Shown one piece after another: positions 9,477 to 18,559 of a stretch of 64,000 nt of DNA. The DNA comes from an uncultured Paracoccaceae bacterium (GTDB lineage Bacteria > Pseudomonadota > Alphaproteobacteria > Rhodobacterales > Rhodobacteraceae): the NCBI GenBank assembly GCA_947498645.1, contig CANMKS010000001.1, positions 3,076,032 to 3,140,031 of the forward strand. Reading direction: 5' to 3'. A program made the translations under genes and the position numbers. How positions within the stretch are numbered: the first letter of the stretch is position 1; the number at the start of each line of letters is the position of its first letter. A model generated the notes under the pieces. It had not been told where the DNA came from and did not search any database. It saw only the letters and a program-made list of their open reading frames with translations.

Positions 9477-10505
9477 TTACTCGCAGACTGCGAGACCTGT
9501 GACACCCTGGCAAAGGACGTCTTTTTCGATCCAGCCAGCTTCCAGAACAAGGTTCAGGTTGTCCTGTGTGATCGGCTGTGGTGCCAGCAGCATGGACGTC
9601 ACGGTCACGCCACCGGGTGATGTGAATTCACCAGCGCCTGCAACCTCTTTCATCATGGAACCACCGGCCAATGCGACAGCGATCTCACCAGCGTTGCGGC
9701 CCAGCTCGCGGCTGTCTTTCCAGACAGACACAGTCTGTGTACCCAGTGCGACACGGTTCAGCGCGGCGTGGTCGCCATCCTGACCAGAAACGGGGATACC
9801 GTCCATGCCCTGTGCAGCAAGTGCTGCCACAACACCACCGGCCGTACCGTCGTTGGATGCCACAACAGCATCAACTTCGTTGTTGGTCTGTGTCAGGATC
9901 TGCTCCATGTTGCGTTGGGCGTTGGCTGGCTGCCAGCCGTCCGTGTAGGCTTCGCCCACAACGGTAATCGCACCGGAATCGATGGCTGCCTGCAGCACCT
10001 CTTGCTGACCGCCACGCAGGAAGTCAGAGTTCGGGTCAGTGGGCGAGCCTTTGATGAAGACGTAATTGCCTTCGGGCTGTTCTGCGAACACGGCTGCGGC
10101 CTGCATCCGGCCAACTTCGACGTTGTCGAATGTCAGATAGAACGCGCGAGGATCTTCGATCAGGCGGTCATAGCCGATAACCGGGATGCCAGCGGCTTCT
10201 GCGGCATCAAGTGCCGGGCCGATGGATGCGCCATCCTGGGCGAGAATGATCAGCGCATCTACGCCTTGTGTGATCAGGCTTTCAACGTCTGCCAACTGCT
10301 TGGTTGCAGATGACTGCGCATCTGCGGACAGGTATGTCGCGCCAGCTGCCTCAAGTGCGCCAAGCATGGCTGCTTCGTCAGTTTTCCAACGCTCTTCCTG
10401 AAAGTCGGACCAGCTGACGCCAACAGTGACGCCGTGGCCATCAGCAAAAGCAGCTGTGCTGAAACCGGCAGCCACAACGGCCGCCATAATAACGGATTTA
10501 TGCAT
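9477..10505 (-). CDS. xylF: Periplasmic xylose-binding protein
   Basis: This is the substrate-binding protein of the xylose importer. A signal peptide (MHKSVIMAAVVAAGFSTAAFA, about 21 residues) is followed by a type I periplasmic-binding fold with VGVSWSDFQEERW, VIGYDRLI and FIKGSPTDPNSD, which match XylF. The mature C-terminus holds two cysteines 10 residues apart (LCQGVTGLAVC) that may form a disulfide in the periplasm. ATG at 10505 follows GGGAGGA; the longer frame would put 22 extra residues before the signal peptide. It is the promoter-proximal gene of the operon and faces the ROK regulator. Confidence 0.94.
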   Translation of the reverse strand: MHKSVIMAAVVAAGFSTAAFADGHGVTVGVSWSDFQEERWKTDEAAMLGALEAAGATYLSADAQSSATKQLADVESLITQGVDALIILAQDGASIGPALDAAEAAGIPVIGYDRLIEDPRAFYLTFDNVEVGRMQAAAVFAEQPEGNYVFIKGSPTDPNSDFLRGGQQEVLQAAIDSGAITVVGEAYTDGWQPANAQRNMEQILTQTNNEVDAVVASNDGTAGGVVAALAAQGMDGIPVSGQDGDHAALNRVALGTQTVSVWKDSRELGRNAGEIAVALAGGSMMKEVAGAGEFTSPGGVTVTSMLLAPQPITQDNLNLVLEAGWIEKDVLCQGVTGLAVCE

Positions 10506-10713
10506 GTTTTCCTCCCATAGTGTGCCCCATGCACTGAGGCGCGGGCCTTTGGGCCCTACGCCGTTCAGCATGACCTATTAATTTCAGTTGTCAAAATAAA
10601 AATTACGCGATTTTCGAAAAATATTCCTTTGTCTTTGCATGAACATTGGGCAGTCTAGTGAAAATCGCTGGTTTTTGGGATCGGTGACGCCTTAATAATT
10701 CAGGCCTTGAACT
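10506..10713. promoter_or_regulatory. Divergent xylF / ROK-regulator intergenic region
   Basis: This 208-bp AT-rich spacer must hold the promoters of the xyl operon and of the ROK gene. It contains the palindrome TTTTCGAAAA at 10611-10620, a candidate operator half-way between the genes, and a TTGACA (minus strand, 10589-10594) that could be the -35 box of the xylF promoter. No convincing -10 box or second operator could be fixed by eye. Confidence 0.45.
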
Positions 10714-11979
10714 ATGTATGACGTACTGACGGACCAAGACAACGAATCAGAGCAGCCCGCGGGGTGCGGTCCGCTTTTGCCGACTGCCAGCGGTGACAAC
10801 CGCCCCCTGCGCCAGCAGATTTTCGAACATGTGCGCGCTGCGGGCCGGGCCGCCCGCACCGATGTGACCCGCGCATTGGGAATCAGTGCAGGCTCTGCCA
10901 CGACCTTGACAGCGGATCTGATTACAGGCGGGCTCTTGCGCGAAGTCGAAGGCCTGCCGCGTGAAACCGGGCGTGGCCGCCCCCCTGTCGCACTTGAGGT
11001 GGTCCCATCGGCGCGCCATGTGATCGGGATCAAGCTCTCAGACGAAAACCATTCGGCCGTGCTGACCGATTTTGCGGGCGAAATGCAGGCCGATGCCACA
11101 TTGCCCACCACACCAACGCGCAAGTCACTTGATGAGGTGCTTGACGAGATCGACGTACTGATAAGTCTGGTCCTGAAGAGTGCTGGCAAATCGCGCAGTG
11201 ATGTCTCTGCCGTGGGCATCGGGATGTCGGGGATCATCGACAATGACATGGGCGCTGTCGCCTGGTCGCCGCTGCTGACCGAACGAAACGTCGATCTGCG
11301 CGGCGCATTTGCGGAGCGGTTTGGGTTGCCGCTGCACGTCGACAATGACGCCAATGTGCTGACCCTTGCTGAACTGTGGTTCGGCGCGGGCCGGGGCATG
11401 TCCGCCTTTGCCGTTGTGACGATCGAAAACGGTGTCGGCATGGGCGTTGTGCTGGACAATCGCCTGTTCCGGGGTGCGCGCGGCATGGGGTTGGAACTGG
11501 GCCACACAAAGGTGCAACTGGATGGCGCGCTGTGCCGCTGCGGGCAACGCGGCTGTCTTGAGGCCTATCTTGCCGATTATGCCCTTGCCCGCGAGGCGGC
11601 GACCGCCCTGCATCGCAATCCCCGCAACCTGCAAAGCCCCAATGCGATGCTGGATGCGCTTTTTGCGCAGGCCAAAGCGGGCCATAGTGCGGCCCGCACG
11701 ATCTTTCGCCGCGCCGGGCGTTATCTGTCGGTGGGCCTGTCCAACGTCATTCAACTTTTCGATCCGGGTTTGATCATCCTGTCGGGAGAGCGGATGCAAT
11801 ATGATTACCTTTATGCCGAAGAGGTGCTGGCCGAGATGCAGACCCTGACCCTCAGCGACGGGCGCACGCCCTGCCGTGTCGAGATTCACGCATGGGGCGG
11901 GCTTGCTTGGGCGCGCGGTGCCACGGCGCTGGCCCTTGCGGCGGTCACGGATGACGCGCTGGGTGATGCCCGCACATGA
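10714..11979 (+). CDS. xylR: ROK-family transcriptional regulator, probable xylose repressor
   Basis: The 421-residue protein has an N-terminal winged helix-turn-helix (about 30-85, RPLRQQIFEHVRAAG... ALGISAGSATTLTADL). A ROK sugar-kinase-like domain follows with GIGMSGIID, DNDANVLTLAE and the zinc motif CRCGQRGCLE. ROK repressors of this layout (XylR/NagC type) release DNA on binding sugar. Its divergent position beside xylF makes control of the xylose operon the natural inference. The stop codon overlaps the next start as ATGA. Confidence 0.9.
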   Translation: MYDVLTDQDNESEQPAGCGPLLPTASGDNRPLRQQIFEHVRAAGRAARTDVTRALGISAGSATTLTADLITGGLLREVEGLPRETGRGRPPVALEVVPSARHVIGIKLSDENHSAVLTDFAGEMQADATLPTTPTRKSLDEVLDEIDVLISLVLKSAGKSRSDVSAVGIGMSGIIDNDMGAVAWSPLLTERNVDLRGAFAERFGLPLHVDNDANVLTLAELWFGAGRGMSAFAVVTIENGVGMGVVLDNRLFRGARGMGLELGHTKVQLDGALCRCGQRGCLEAYLADYALAREAATALHRNPRNLQSPNAMLDALFAQAKAGHSAARTIFRRAGRYLSVGLSNVIQLFDPGLIILSGERMQYDYLYAEEVLAEMQTLTLSDGRTPCRVEIHAWGGLAWARGATALALAAVTDDALGDART

Positions 11980-13442
11980 TCCGTCTGGCTGTCACTTTGC
12001 TGTTGGCCGCGCCTGCCGCTGCTGATCCTCTGTTTGAAAACCGCTCTTCCGGCCTGCCAGAGCATATCTATGGCGGCGGGTGGGAGCATTTCGTGGGCGG
12101 CGGCGTTGCCGTGTTTGACTGTAACGGCGACACGATGCCCGATATCTATGCCGCAGGTGGCGCCAACCCTGCCCAGATGATGCAGAACATGGGTGATTTC
12201 AGGTTTGAGGCGGTTGCGCTGCCCCCGCTGACCGGCGTGACCGGGGCCTATCCGCTGGATTTGAATGGCGATGGTGAACTGGATCTTTTTGTCATGCGCG
12301 TCGGTCAGAACGAAATGCTGATGGGGCGCGGCGACTGCACATTTGATGCGGGCAGCGCGTTGCCCCCTGCTGATGATTGGACCACCGCCTTTTCCGCCTG
12401 GTGGGAGGACAATGGCAGCCCTGTCATGGCCATTGGCAATTATGTGGACCGCGCAGACCCCGAAGGCCCGTTTGAGGCCTGTGATGACAATTACATCCTG
12501 CGTGCTGGCCCCAATGGCTATCTCAAAACCCCACTGACCCCCGGTTTCTGTCCGCTGTCGATGCTGGCGGCCCATGACGCGCGCGGCCGTCCGACGCTGC
12601 GTATTTCCAACGATCGCCACTACTATGTGCGGGGCGGATATGAGCAGATGTGGGACATCGAAGACCAGCGCTTTCTGGGGGCCGAGGATGGCTGGCAGAA
12701 CGTGTCGCTCTGGGGCATGGGTATCGCCAGCCGCGATCTGACCGGCGATGGCCGGGATGAGGTGATGCTGACCTCAATGGGTGATCAGCTGATGCAGATT
12801 GCAGGTGCAGATGGCACCTATGCCGCCGCCCCCTTTACCATCGGCACCTATGCACAGCGGCCCCATACGGGCGACGATGGCAGGCCGTCAACAGGCTGGC
12901 ATGCCGAGTTTGCCGATATCAACAATGACGGGCGCGCGGATCTGTTCATTGCCAAGGGCAATGTGGACCAGATGCCGGGGCTGGCGATGAAAGACCCCAA
13001 CAATCTGCTGATGCAGCAACCCGACGGCACATTTGTTGAGGTAGCACTGACCGCTGGCGTTGCGACAACCGACCGGTCGCGCGGCGCAGCCCTGGCCGAT
13101 TTTGACGGTGACGGGCGGCTTGACCTGGTGGTGATGAACCGGCGCGCGCCCATGGAGCTTTATCGCAATGTCACGCGAGATGTCGGCAATTGGCTGTCAG
13201 TCACGCTGGCACAGCCGGGCGGGAACCGCCTGGGCGTTGGCGCAATCGTGACGGTTGCAACTGATGCGCAGTCACAGAGCCAGCAGCTGACCGTTGGCGG
13301 TGGTCATACGGGCGGTACGGCGCTGCCTTTGCATTTCGGTCTGGGTGACGCGGTGACAGCGCAGGTGACGGTGACATGGCCGGATGGCACCGTGTCGGAA
13401 CAGCAGGTGCAGGCGAATGGCGTGTTGCGTGTAACCCGCTAA
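11976..13442 (+). CDS. Secreted FG-GAP/VCBS-repeat protein of the CRTAC1 (ASPIC/UnbV) type
   Basis: This 488-residue exported protein has a short signal peptide (MIRLAVTLLLAAPAAA). Several calcium-binding-like blades follow (FDCNGDTMPDIY, LDLNGDGELDLF, DINNDGRADLF, DFDGDGRLDLV), predicting an integrin-alpha-like beta-propeller. The C-terminus (GNRLGVGAIVTV... VTWPDGT) matches the ASPIC/UnbV domain. Function is unknown; related proteins are often found with cytochromes and peroxidases. The gene overlaps the ROK gene by 4 bp and the convergent di-heme peroxidase gene by 4 bp, so the regulator and a secreted protein share a transcript. Confidence 0.85.
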   Translation: MIRLAVTLLLAAPAAADPLFENRSSGLPEHIYGGGWEHFVGGGVAVFDCNGDTMPDIYAAGGANPAQMMQNMGDFRFEAVALPPLTGVTGAYPLDLNGDGELDLFVMRVGQNEMLMGRGDCTFDAGSALPPADDWTTAFSAWWEDNGSPVMAIGNYVDRADPEGPFEACDDNYILRAGPNGYLKTPLTPGFCPLSMLAAHDARGRPTLRISNDRHYYVRGGYEQMWDIEDQRFLGAEDGWQNVSLWGMGIASRDLTGDGRDEVMLTSMGDQLMQIAGADGTYAAAPFTIGTYAQRPHTGDDGRPSTGWHAEFADINNDGRADLFIAKGNVDQMPGLAMKDPNNLLMQQPDGTFVEVALTAGVATTDRSRGAALADFDGDGRLDLVVMNRRAPMELYRNVTRDVGNWLSVTLAQPGGNRLGVGAIVTVATDAQSQSQQLTVGGGHTGGTALPLHFGLGDAVTAQVTVTWPDGTVSEQQVQANGVLRVTR

Positions 13443-14752
13443 CGCAGCCGATCCACGGGCAGGCCGCTTGGCACAGTGTCAGGCACACCCAGGCGCCCTT
13501 TGCGTGCTACGGGATCAGTCAGCGACGCCAGAAATGCCACCAATGCATCAATTTCATCAGCGCCGATCTGCGGGGCGCGGTAGCTGACGGCCTGTGCAAT
13601 TGCGGCTGCATCGTCCATCCCGCGCAAATCGTCCACCGGCAAATCCGGCAAGGTGGCCGCATCAATGCCGTAACCGGCCAAACCCGCTTGCGGATCAACA
13701 TGTGCGGCGACAAAGGCGCGCAGGTCACTTTGCGCCCCGGCGTGGCCATAGGGCGCGGTCAGCGTCACATTGCGCAGTGATGGGGTGCGAAAGGCATAAA
13801 GGTCAGCGACATCGCCTGAAACCCGAAACCGCCCTTCATCGCGGGCGTGGCTTTCGAAACGCGCCGCCTTGCCGGGGCCAATCTGGGGTGCGCCCATTGC
13901 ATGAAACTGATGATCGGTCAGGAATGGACCGCTGTGGCAACTGGCACAGTCCGCCGCCCCGTAAAACAGCGCCATCCCAGTGGCAGCAGGCTCTGGCAGG
14001 CTGGCCTCGCCGCGCAGCACGGCATCAAACGGCGCGCTGTCGGAGCGCCATTCAAAGGCCATGAAGGCCGCAATCGCGTTTGAGATATCCGCAAAACTGA
14101 TCTGATCAGGCGCGTCGATATGGTCATAAACCACTGCAAAATCATCGGCATAGACCGGAATAGCCGCAACGCGGCGGGCGATGATATCCCACGCCCCGCC
14201 CGGCCCGGTGATCACACCACGGCGCACGGCCTGCGACACGTCATTTTCGGAATAATGCCCGGCCATCTCATCCGCGCTCAGCACCGGGAACATTGTTTGC
14301 GCCGACAAAAGCGAGGCAAACCCGGTGACCATATCGGCATCCAATGGGGTGCGCAGACCGCCCGGACGATCCGGGTCCACCTCGATCCGGCCATCATGGA
14401 ACAGCACAGTGAATTCATTTGCGCCAAGGTTAAAGAGTGCGGGGGCATTGCGCGGAATGCGCTGCTCGGGCATGTTTTGCGGATCGGCAACCCGCTCTGG
14501 GCCCAGCCCGATGCCACCATCACCCAACCCCAGCGACAGGCCATCGCTCGTGCCGAATGCAGGGTGATGACAGGTTGCACATGACACGTTGCGATTGCCC
14601 GACAGGATCGGATCAAAGAACAACAACTGACCCAAGCGCGCTTCGGCGGCGTCAACGGGTGCGAAATCGGCATCGGTGAGTGGCGCAGGCAGTCCTTCTG
14701 CCACAGCACCGCCGCCCCACATCATCAAAATCGCACTTGTGATGATCCGCAT
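13439..14752 (-). CDS. Di-heme cytochrome c peroxidase/MauG-family protein
   Basis: The protein has 437 residues with a signal peptide (about 18 residues ending AVA). It carries two heme-c motifs, CATCH (about residue 58) and CASCH in the second half. SGNRNVSC, RIPRNAPALFNLG, VLFHDGR and FRTPSLRNVTLTAPYGHAGA closely mirror the partial protein at 1-1215, so the two are paralogues. Periplasmic location is expected. Stop codons of this gene and the CRTAC1 gene interlock convergently, and the two may act in the same periplasmic process, although they are on opposite strands. Confidence 0.9.
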   Translation of the reverse strand: MRIITSAILMMWGGGAVAEGLPAPLTDADFAPVDAAEARLGQLLFFDPILSGNRNVSCATCHHPAFGTSDGLSLGLGDGGIGLGPERVADPQNMPEQRIPRNAPALFNLGANEFTVLFHDGRIEVDPDRPGGLRTPLDADMVTGFASLLSAQTMFPVLSADEMAGHYSENDVSQAVRRGVITGPGGAWDIIARRVAAIPVYADDFAVVYDHIDAPDQISFADISNAIAAFMAFEWRSDSAPFDAVLRGEASLPEPAATGMALFYGAADCASCHSGPFLTDHQFHAMGAPQIGPGKAARFESHARDEGRFRVSGDVADLYAFRTPSLRNVTLTAPYGHAGAQSDLRAFVAAHVDPQAGLAGYGIDAATLPDLPVDDLRGMDDAAAIAQAVSYRAPQIGADEIDALVAFLASLTDPVARKGRLGVPDTVPSGLPVDRLR

Positions 14753-14815
14753 TCCTGTCCTCCCCGGCTACCACCACTGGTTAGCACGGTGGGACAGCGG
14801 CGCAAGCCTGTGGCG

Positions 14816-16096
14816 CTATTCCATATGCTTGCGGATGCGGTTCACCATCATCCAGACGAGCGCCAGCACGATGGGCGTTACAATTGCTGCCATCGTGACC
14901 TTCTCCGCCCCGAAAGACGCTTGCAACGGCCCTGTCATGTTCAGCACCAGATTGACCGCGTAATAGCTGATGGCGACAACCGACAGCCCTTCGACAGTGC
15001 GCTGCAACCGCAGCTGCAAATCAGCGCGCCTGTCCATGCTGGTCAGCAATTCCTGGTTCTGGGCAGAGCGTTCCACATCAACCCGCGTGCGCAGCAGATC
15101 ACCGGCGCGCAAGGCGCGATCCGACATTGTCTGAAGCCGGGTTTGCGTTGCTTTGACGGTGCGCATTGCGGGATCAAACCGGCGCATCATAAACTCGGCA
15201 AATGTTTGACGCCCAAGAAAGCGTTCCTCGCGCAGCACCTCAATTCTTTGGTTTACAATCGTCTCGTAAGCCCCTGTCGCACCAAAACGAAATGAGGTTT
15301 GCGCGATCGTGTTTTCAATCTCGGCAGAGACCTCAAGCAAGGATTGCAGGACATCGGCAGGATCATCATCACGGCCGCGCATCCTGTCCACAAGCCCGGT
15401 CAGTTCCGTGTCGAAACCCGCCATTTTCGCGCTTAGCGCACGAGCCCGCGACAGGCCCATCATGGACATCGCCTTGTAGGTTTCAATCTCGCACAAGCGC
15501 TGCACAACGCGGCCGATGCGACGCTTGCCGACCTCCGGGCGCACGAAGACAGCAAAGCGCATGTGGCCAGCGTGATCGATGCGAAAATCGGCCGCGACCA
15601 CCAGTTCATTTTCCAACACGCGGCTGATGGCAAGGCTTTCGGGCACAAACCAGTCACGCGCCTTCTCGGCGATCCCCTCATCGCCGTCCGCCTGTTCAAT
15701 GCGGATCAGGGCAGAGGTCACGCGGGTGCCAGGTGCTGCCGCCAGCCAATCATCCGGGAATACCGCAAATGTGCTGGCGTCGAAGGGCGGCGTTGCAAGC
15801 CCATCGCCAAAGATCGTGAAGGTCACAAACTCTGTATGGCTTTCCCATTTCAACTGATGCCTGCCGATGGTGCCAAAGTAATGCGTGGCGTCCGGCTGCG
15901 GGTGCGGCGCACCAAAGCGGTCCAGAAGATTGATCAGATGCGCGCGCTCTAACGCGCGGTCACGACCGGCCGCGTTTTCAGCAGGCTTCATCGCAAGATA
16001 GGCGGCGCGGCTGGGGGCCACGACCGATGGGAACGGACGGGCGTGCAGTTCATTGGCCATTGCATAGCGCAATGGATGGTCTTCAATGGGTGGCAT
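14816..16096 (-). CDS. DUF3422 family membrane-anchored protein
   Basis: The N-terminal HPLRYAMANELHARPFP is the hallmark of the DUF3422 family (COG4949), whose function is unknown. The body (about 200-370) is predominantly helical and charged, suggesting coiled coil. Two hydrophobic segments close the protein (VVAISYYAVNLVLNMTG and VTMAAIVTPIVLALVWMMV), followed by a basic tail, so it is anchored in the inner membrane by its C-terminus. I use ATG 16096, preceded by AAGGAAAG, giving 426 residues; a longer frame to 16159 is less likely. No operon partner is evident. Confidence 0.88.
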   Translation of the reverse strand: MPPIEDHPLRYAMANELHARPFPSVVAPSRAAYLAMKPAENAAGRDRALERAHLINLLDRFGAPHPQPDATHYFGTIGRHQLKWESHTEFVTFTIFGDGLATPPFDASTFAVFPDDWLAAAPGTRVTSALIRIEQADGDEGIAEKARDWFVPESLAISRVLENELVVAADFRIDHAGHMRFAVFVRPEVGKRRIGRVVQRLCEIETYKAMSMMGLSRARALSAKMAGFDTELTGLVDRMRGRDDDPADVLQSLLEVSAEIENTIAQTSFRFGATGAYETIVNQRIEVLREERFLGRQTFAEFMMRRFDPAMRTVKATQTRLQTMSDRALRAGDLLRTRVDVERSAQNQELLTSMDRRADLQLRLQRTVEGLSVVAISYYAVNLVLNMTGPLQASFGAEKVTMAAIVTPIVLALVWMMVNRIRKHME

Positions 16097-16223
16097 TTGG
16101 CCGATCTTTCCTTGGTCACCTTTGCGGCAACCTAGCGGAGTTTTACAGCCTGTAAACAAAAATTATGTTATTTTATAAATGGTTACCGGCACACAATGGC
16201 ATACCGTGTGCCGGTAAGTCTGC

Positions 16224-17396
16224 TTAGATCACAACGACATCCAGTGGTGGGAAGCCGTTGAAACACACCGAGGAATACGTCGACGTATAGGCGCCTGTAT
16301 TGCGGATCAGGACGCGGTCGCCGGATTTCAGCGTCAGCGGCATCGCCAACGGGCGTTTTTCATAAAGCACGTCCGCGCTGTCGCAGCTTGGACCAGCAAG
16401 GATGCATGGGCCCATCGGGTCCGCATCACGTGCGGTTTCAAACTGATAGCGGATCGCCTCGCCTTCGGTTTCGGCCAGGCCGGAAAAACGGCCGATATCG
16501 AGATAGACCCAGCGATGCAGATCACGTTCTGACTTGCGTGACACCAGCAACACCTCGGCCACGATGACGCCTGCCTCGGCGACCATGCCCCGGCCCGGCT
16601 CTGCCATGATCTTTTGAACATTGGGAAACCGCGCTTCGACCAATGCAATCACCTGTGCAGCATAGGCGGTGGGGGCCTCGATCTCTTCGCCGTAGAATGC
16701 CGGGAAACCACCTCCGATGTTCAGCAGATGCAGGTCATGCCCGGCGTCCAATGCCGCGTTCCAGATCTGGGCAAGCGCGTCCAGGGCGGGCACCCACATA
16801 TCCGAACGGCGGGTTTGTGAACCGACGTGAAAGGAAAACCCAACAGGGTTCAGACCCAGTGATTTTGCCATGTCCAGCAGGTGCAGCGCCATATCGCGAT
16901 CACAACCAAACTTGCGGCTCAGCGGCCAGTCTGCCAGCGATGTTTCCACAATCAGGCGGATGTACACGGATGCGCCGGGCGCATTGATGGCAATCTTTTG
17001 CAGCTCTTCCTCGGCATCGGCAGAGAACAATGTGATGCCCTGATCCCAGGCCCATGCAATGTCAGATGCACGCTTGATGGTGTTGCCGAATGAGATTTCG
17101 GATGGTGCCGCCCCCTCTTCCAGACACAGGGCGATTTCAGCCTTGGAGGCCGCGTCAAAATGCGATCCCAGATCAACAAGGCGGGCAATGATCTGGCGGG
17201 CCGGGTTCGCCTTGACCGCGTAGTGGATATCGGCGCGGCCAAGACCGGCCTTCAGGGCAGTGTATTGGGCGGACACGCGATCAAGATCCATCACCAGCGT
17301 AGGGCGGTCAAAGGACCGCTCCGCGACAAAGGCATCAAGGCGCGATTGGCCTGCAACAGGGAAAGACGCCACTGCGGGCGCGAAATACATCGTCAT
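16224..17396 (-). CDS. Ornithine (lysine/ornithine) decarboxylase, PLP fold III
   Basis: The enzyme decarboxylates ornithine to putrescine, the entry step of polyamine synthesis. The 390-residue protein has the fold-III pattern: the PLP lysine in HYAVKANP, SFHVGSQ, the phosphate-binding INIGGGFP-like LLNIGGGFPAFY, AEPGRGMVAEAG, and the active-site cysteine motif GPSCDSADVLYE that separates ornithine decarboxylases from diaminopimelate decarboxylases. The C-terminal YSSVCFNGF is also typical. Lysine as a second substrate cannot be excluded. The gene is monocistronic with an unusually structured leader. Confidence 0.92.
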   Translation of the reverse strand: MTMYFAPAVASFPVAGQSRLDAFVAERSFDRPTLVMDLDRVSAQYTALKAGLGRADIHYAVKANPARQIIARLVDLGSHFDAASKAEIALCLEEGAAPSEISFGNTIKRASDIAWAWDQGITLFSADAEEELQKIAINAPGASVYIRLIVETSLADWPLSRKFGCDRDMALHLLDMAKSLGLNPVGFSFHVGSQTRRSDMWVPALDALAQIWNAALDAGHDLHLLNIGGGFPAFYGEEIEAPTAYAAQVIALVEARFPNVQKIMAEPGRGMVAEAGVIVAEVLLVSRKSERDLHRWVYLDIGRFSGLAETEGEAIRYQFETARDADPMGPCILAGPSCDSADVLYEKRPLAMPLTLKSGDRVLIRNTGAYTSTYSSVCFNGFPPLDVVVI

Positions 17397-17500
17397 GGGT
17401 CATCTCCAAAAGACCCGGCCATAATGGGAAAGACCCATCGAAGACCGCTCAGTTCCAAGGGAGACGTTACCGTCGCTACGTAAACACATGTGTGTCGACT
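17397..17500 (-). promoter_or_regulatory. Leader of the ornithine decarboxylase gene with repeats and a hairpin
   Basis: Read on the minus strand, the untranslated stretch before the ornithine decarboxylase start has GGGTCTTT twice. It also has a small perfect hairpin ATGGG-TCTTT-CCCAT (plus-strand 17424-17438) and, further upstream, the palindrome ACACATGTGT (17484-17493). Polyamine genes are often controlled through their leaders, so this may be regulatory, but I cannot match it to a known RNA motif by eye. Confidence 0.3.
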
Positions 17501-17641
17501 ATCACCGGCCAGAGGCGCGTGCGTTGGCGTCTATGCCGCGCATTTGCGCCAGTTTCAGATTCGTTGCAAGAGGGAAAATGACGTCGCGCGAAATTGCATA
17601 AGTGGATGGACGAGACTGCATATCTGCGGCATGTCGGGGGC

Positions 17642-18193
17642 ATGGCCCGCGTGATCCTTTTCAACAAACCCTTTGGTGTTCTGTCCCAGTTTACGGATGC
17701 CAAAAGCCCCACACCCCGCCCAACCCTGTCAGGCTTTGTTGATGTACCGGGGGTCTATCCTGCGGGACGTCTGGACCGCGACAGCGAGGGGCTTTTGGTT
17801 CTGACCGATGATGGCAAGTTGCAGGCCCGGATCGCCGATCCGAAACATAAGCTGAGCAAGACCTATCTTGTGCAGGTTGAAGGCGCGCCGACAGACAGTG
17901 ATCTTGCGCCGCTGCGTAATGGCGTCACGCTCAAGGACGGGCCGACACGGCCTGCAAAGGTCAGGCTGATCGATCCACCAACGCTTTGGGAGCGGGATCC
18001 GCCGGTCCGTTTCCGCAAGTCTGTCCCCGACCGCTGGCTGGAAATCACGATCAGCGAAGGCCGCAACCGCCAGGTGCGGCGCATGACCGCGCATATCGGC
18101 TTTCCGACTTTGCGCCTTGTGCGCTGGCGGGTGGGAAGCTGGACGCTGGATGGGATCGAAAGTGGCAAACATCTGACCATAGATGCCGTCTGA
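17642..18193 (+). CDS. rluE: 23S rRNA pseudouridine synthase, RluE/RsuA family
   Basis: The family isomerises a uridine in 23S rRNA (U2457 in E. coli for RluE). The protein begins with [16 protein letters not shown], contains the catalytic-aspartate motif [15 protein letters not shown], and ends its core with [21 protein letters not shown], all characteristic. No S4 domain precedes it, as in RluE. I start at ATG 17642, where the family's N-terminus begins, giving 183 residues; the frame is open to 17594. It is divergent from ornithine decarboxylase and convergent with a small gene. Confidence 0.9.
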   Translation: MARVILFNKPFGVLSQFTDAKSPTPRPTLSGFVDVPGVYPAGRLDRDSEGLLVLTDDGKLQARIADPKHKLSKTYLVQVEGAPTDSDLAPLRNGVTLKDGPTRPAKVRLIDPPTLWERDPPVRFRKSVPDRWLEITISEGRNRQVRRMTAHIGFPTLRLVRWRVGSWTLDGIESGKHLTIDAV

Positions 18194-18238
18194 AATTTCG
18201 AAACAGTTCAATCGTTGTTTCAGACCCTCAGAGCGCCG

Positions 18239-18424
18239 CTAAGACGCGATGTCAGTGGGGCCGACCATATCGACAACGGCAACCAGCCAATTGAGGATGT
18301 CCACGTCACCTTCGGTCATCGACCCGTTTTCGGTGATCGCAACAATGCGGGGTCGCAACTCTGGCCAACGGGCGTAGAAATCGACGACATCTTTGATCGG
18401 TAGCACTGGTTCTGTATCTGTCAT
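18239..18424 (-). CDS. Small conserved-looking hypothetical protein
   Basis: This 61-residue acidic protein has no signal peptide. Its composition is protein-like (DVVDFYARWPELRPRI, MTEGDVDILNWLVAVVDMV) with a likely helical pair, and codon usage matches its neighbours. I do not recognise the family. It is read divergently from the SARP-type regulator gene, so both may use the 130-bp spacer at 18425-18559. The ribosome binding site is weak. Confidence 0.55.
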   Translation of the reverse strand: MTDTEPVLPIKDVVDFYARWPELRPRIVAITENGSMTEGDVDILNWLVAVVDMVGPTDIAS

Positions 18425-18559
18425 GGTAAGTCCGTGTTGACGAGTTGCACCCCAACCCTAGCAATTCCAATGCTTTGCACGGCGTGAATTCAGTGTGAAA
18501 CGGTTGTCCAATCCAATTTCCCCTGCGTAAGCTATGCTTGGGAAAACAGGAGAGTGTGG

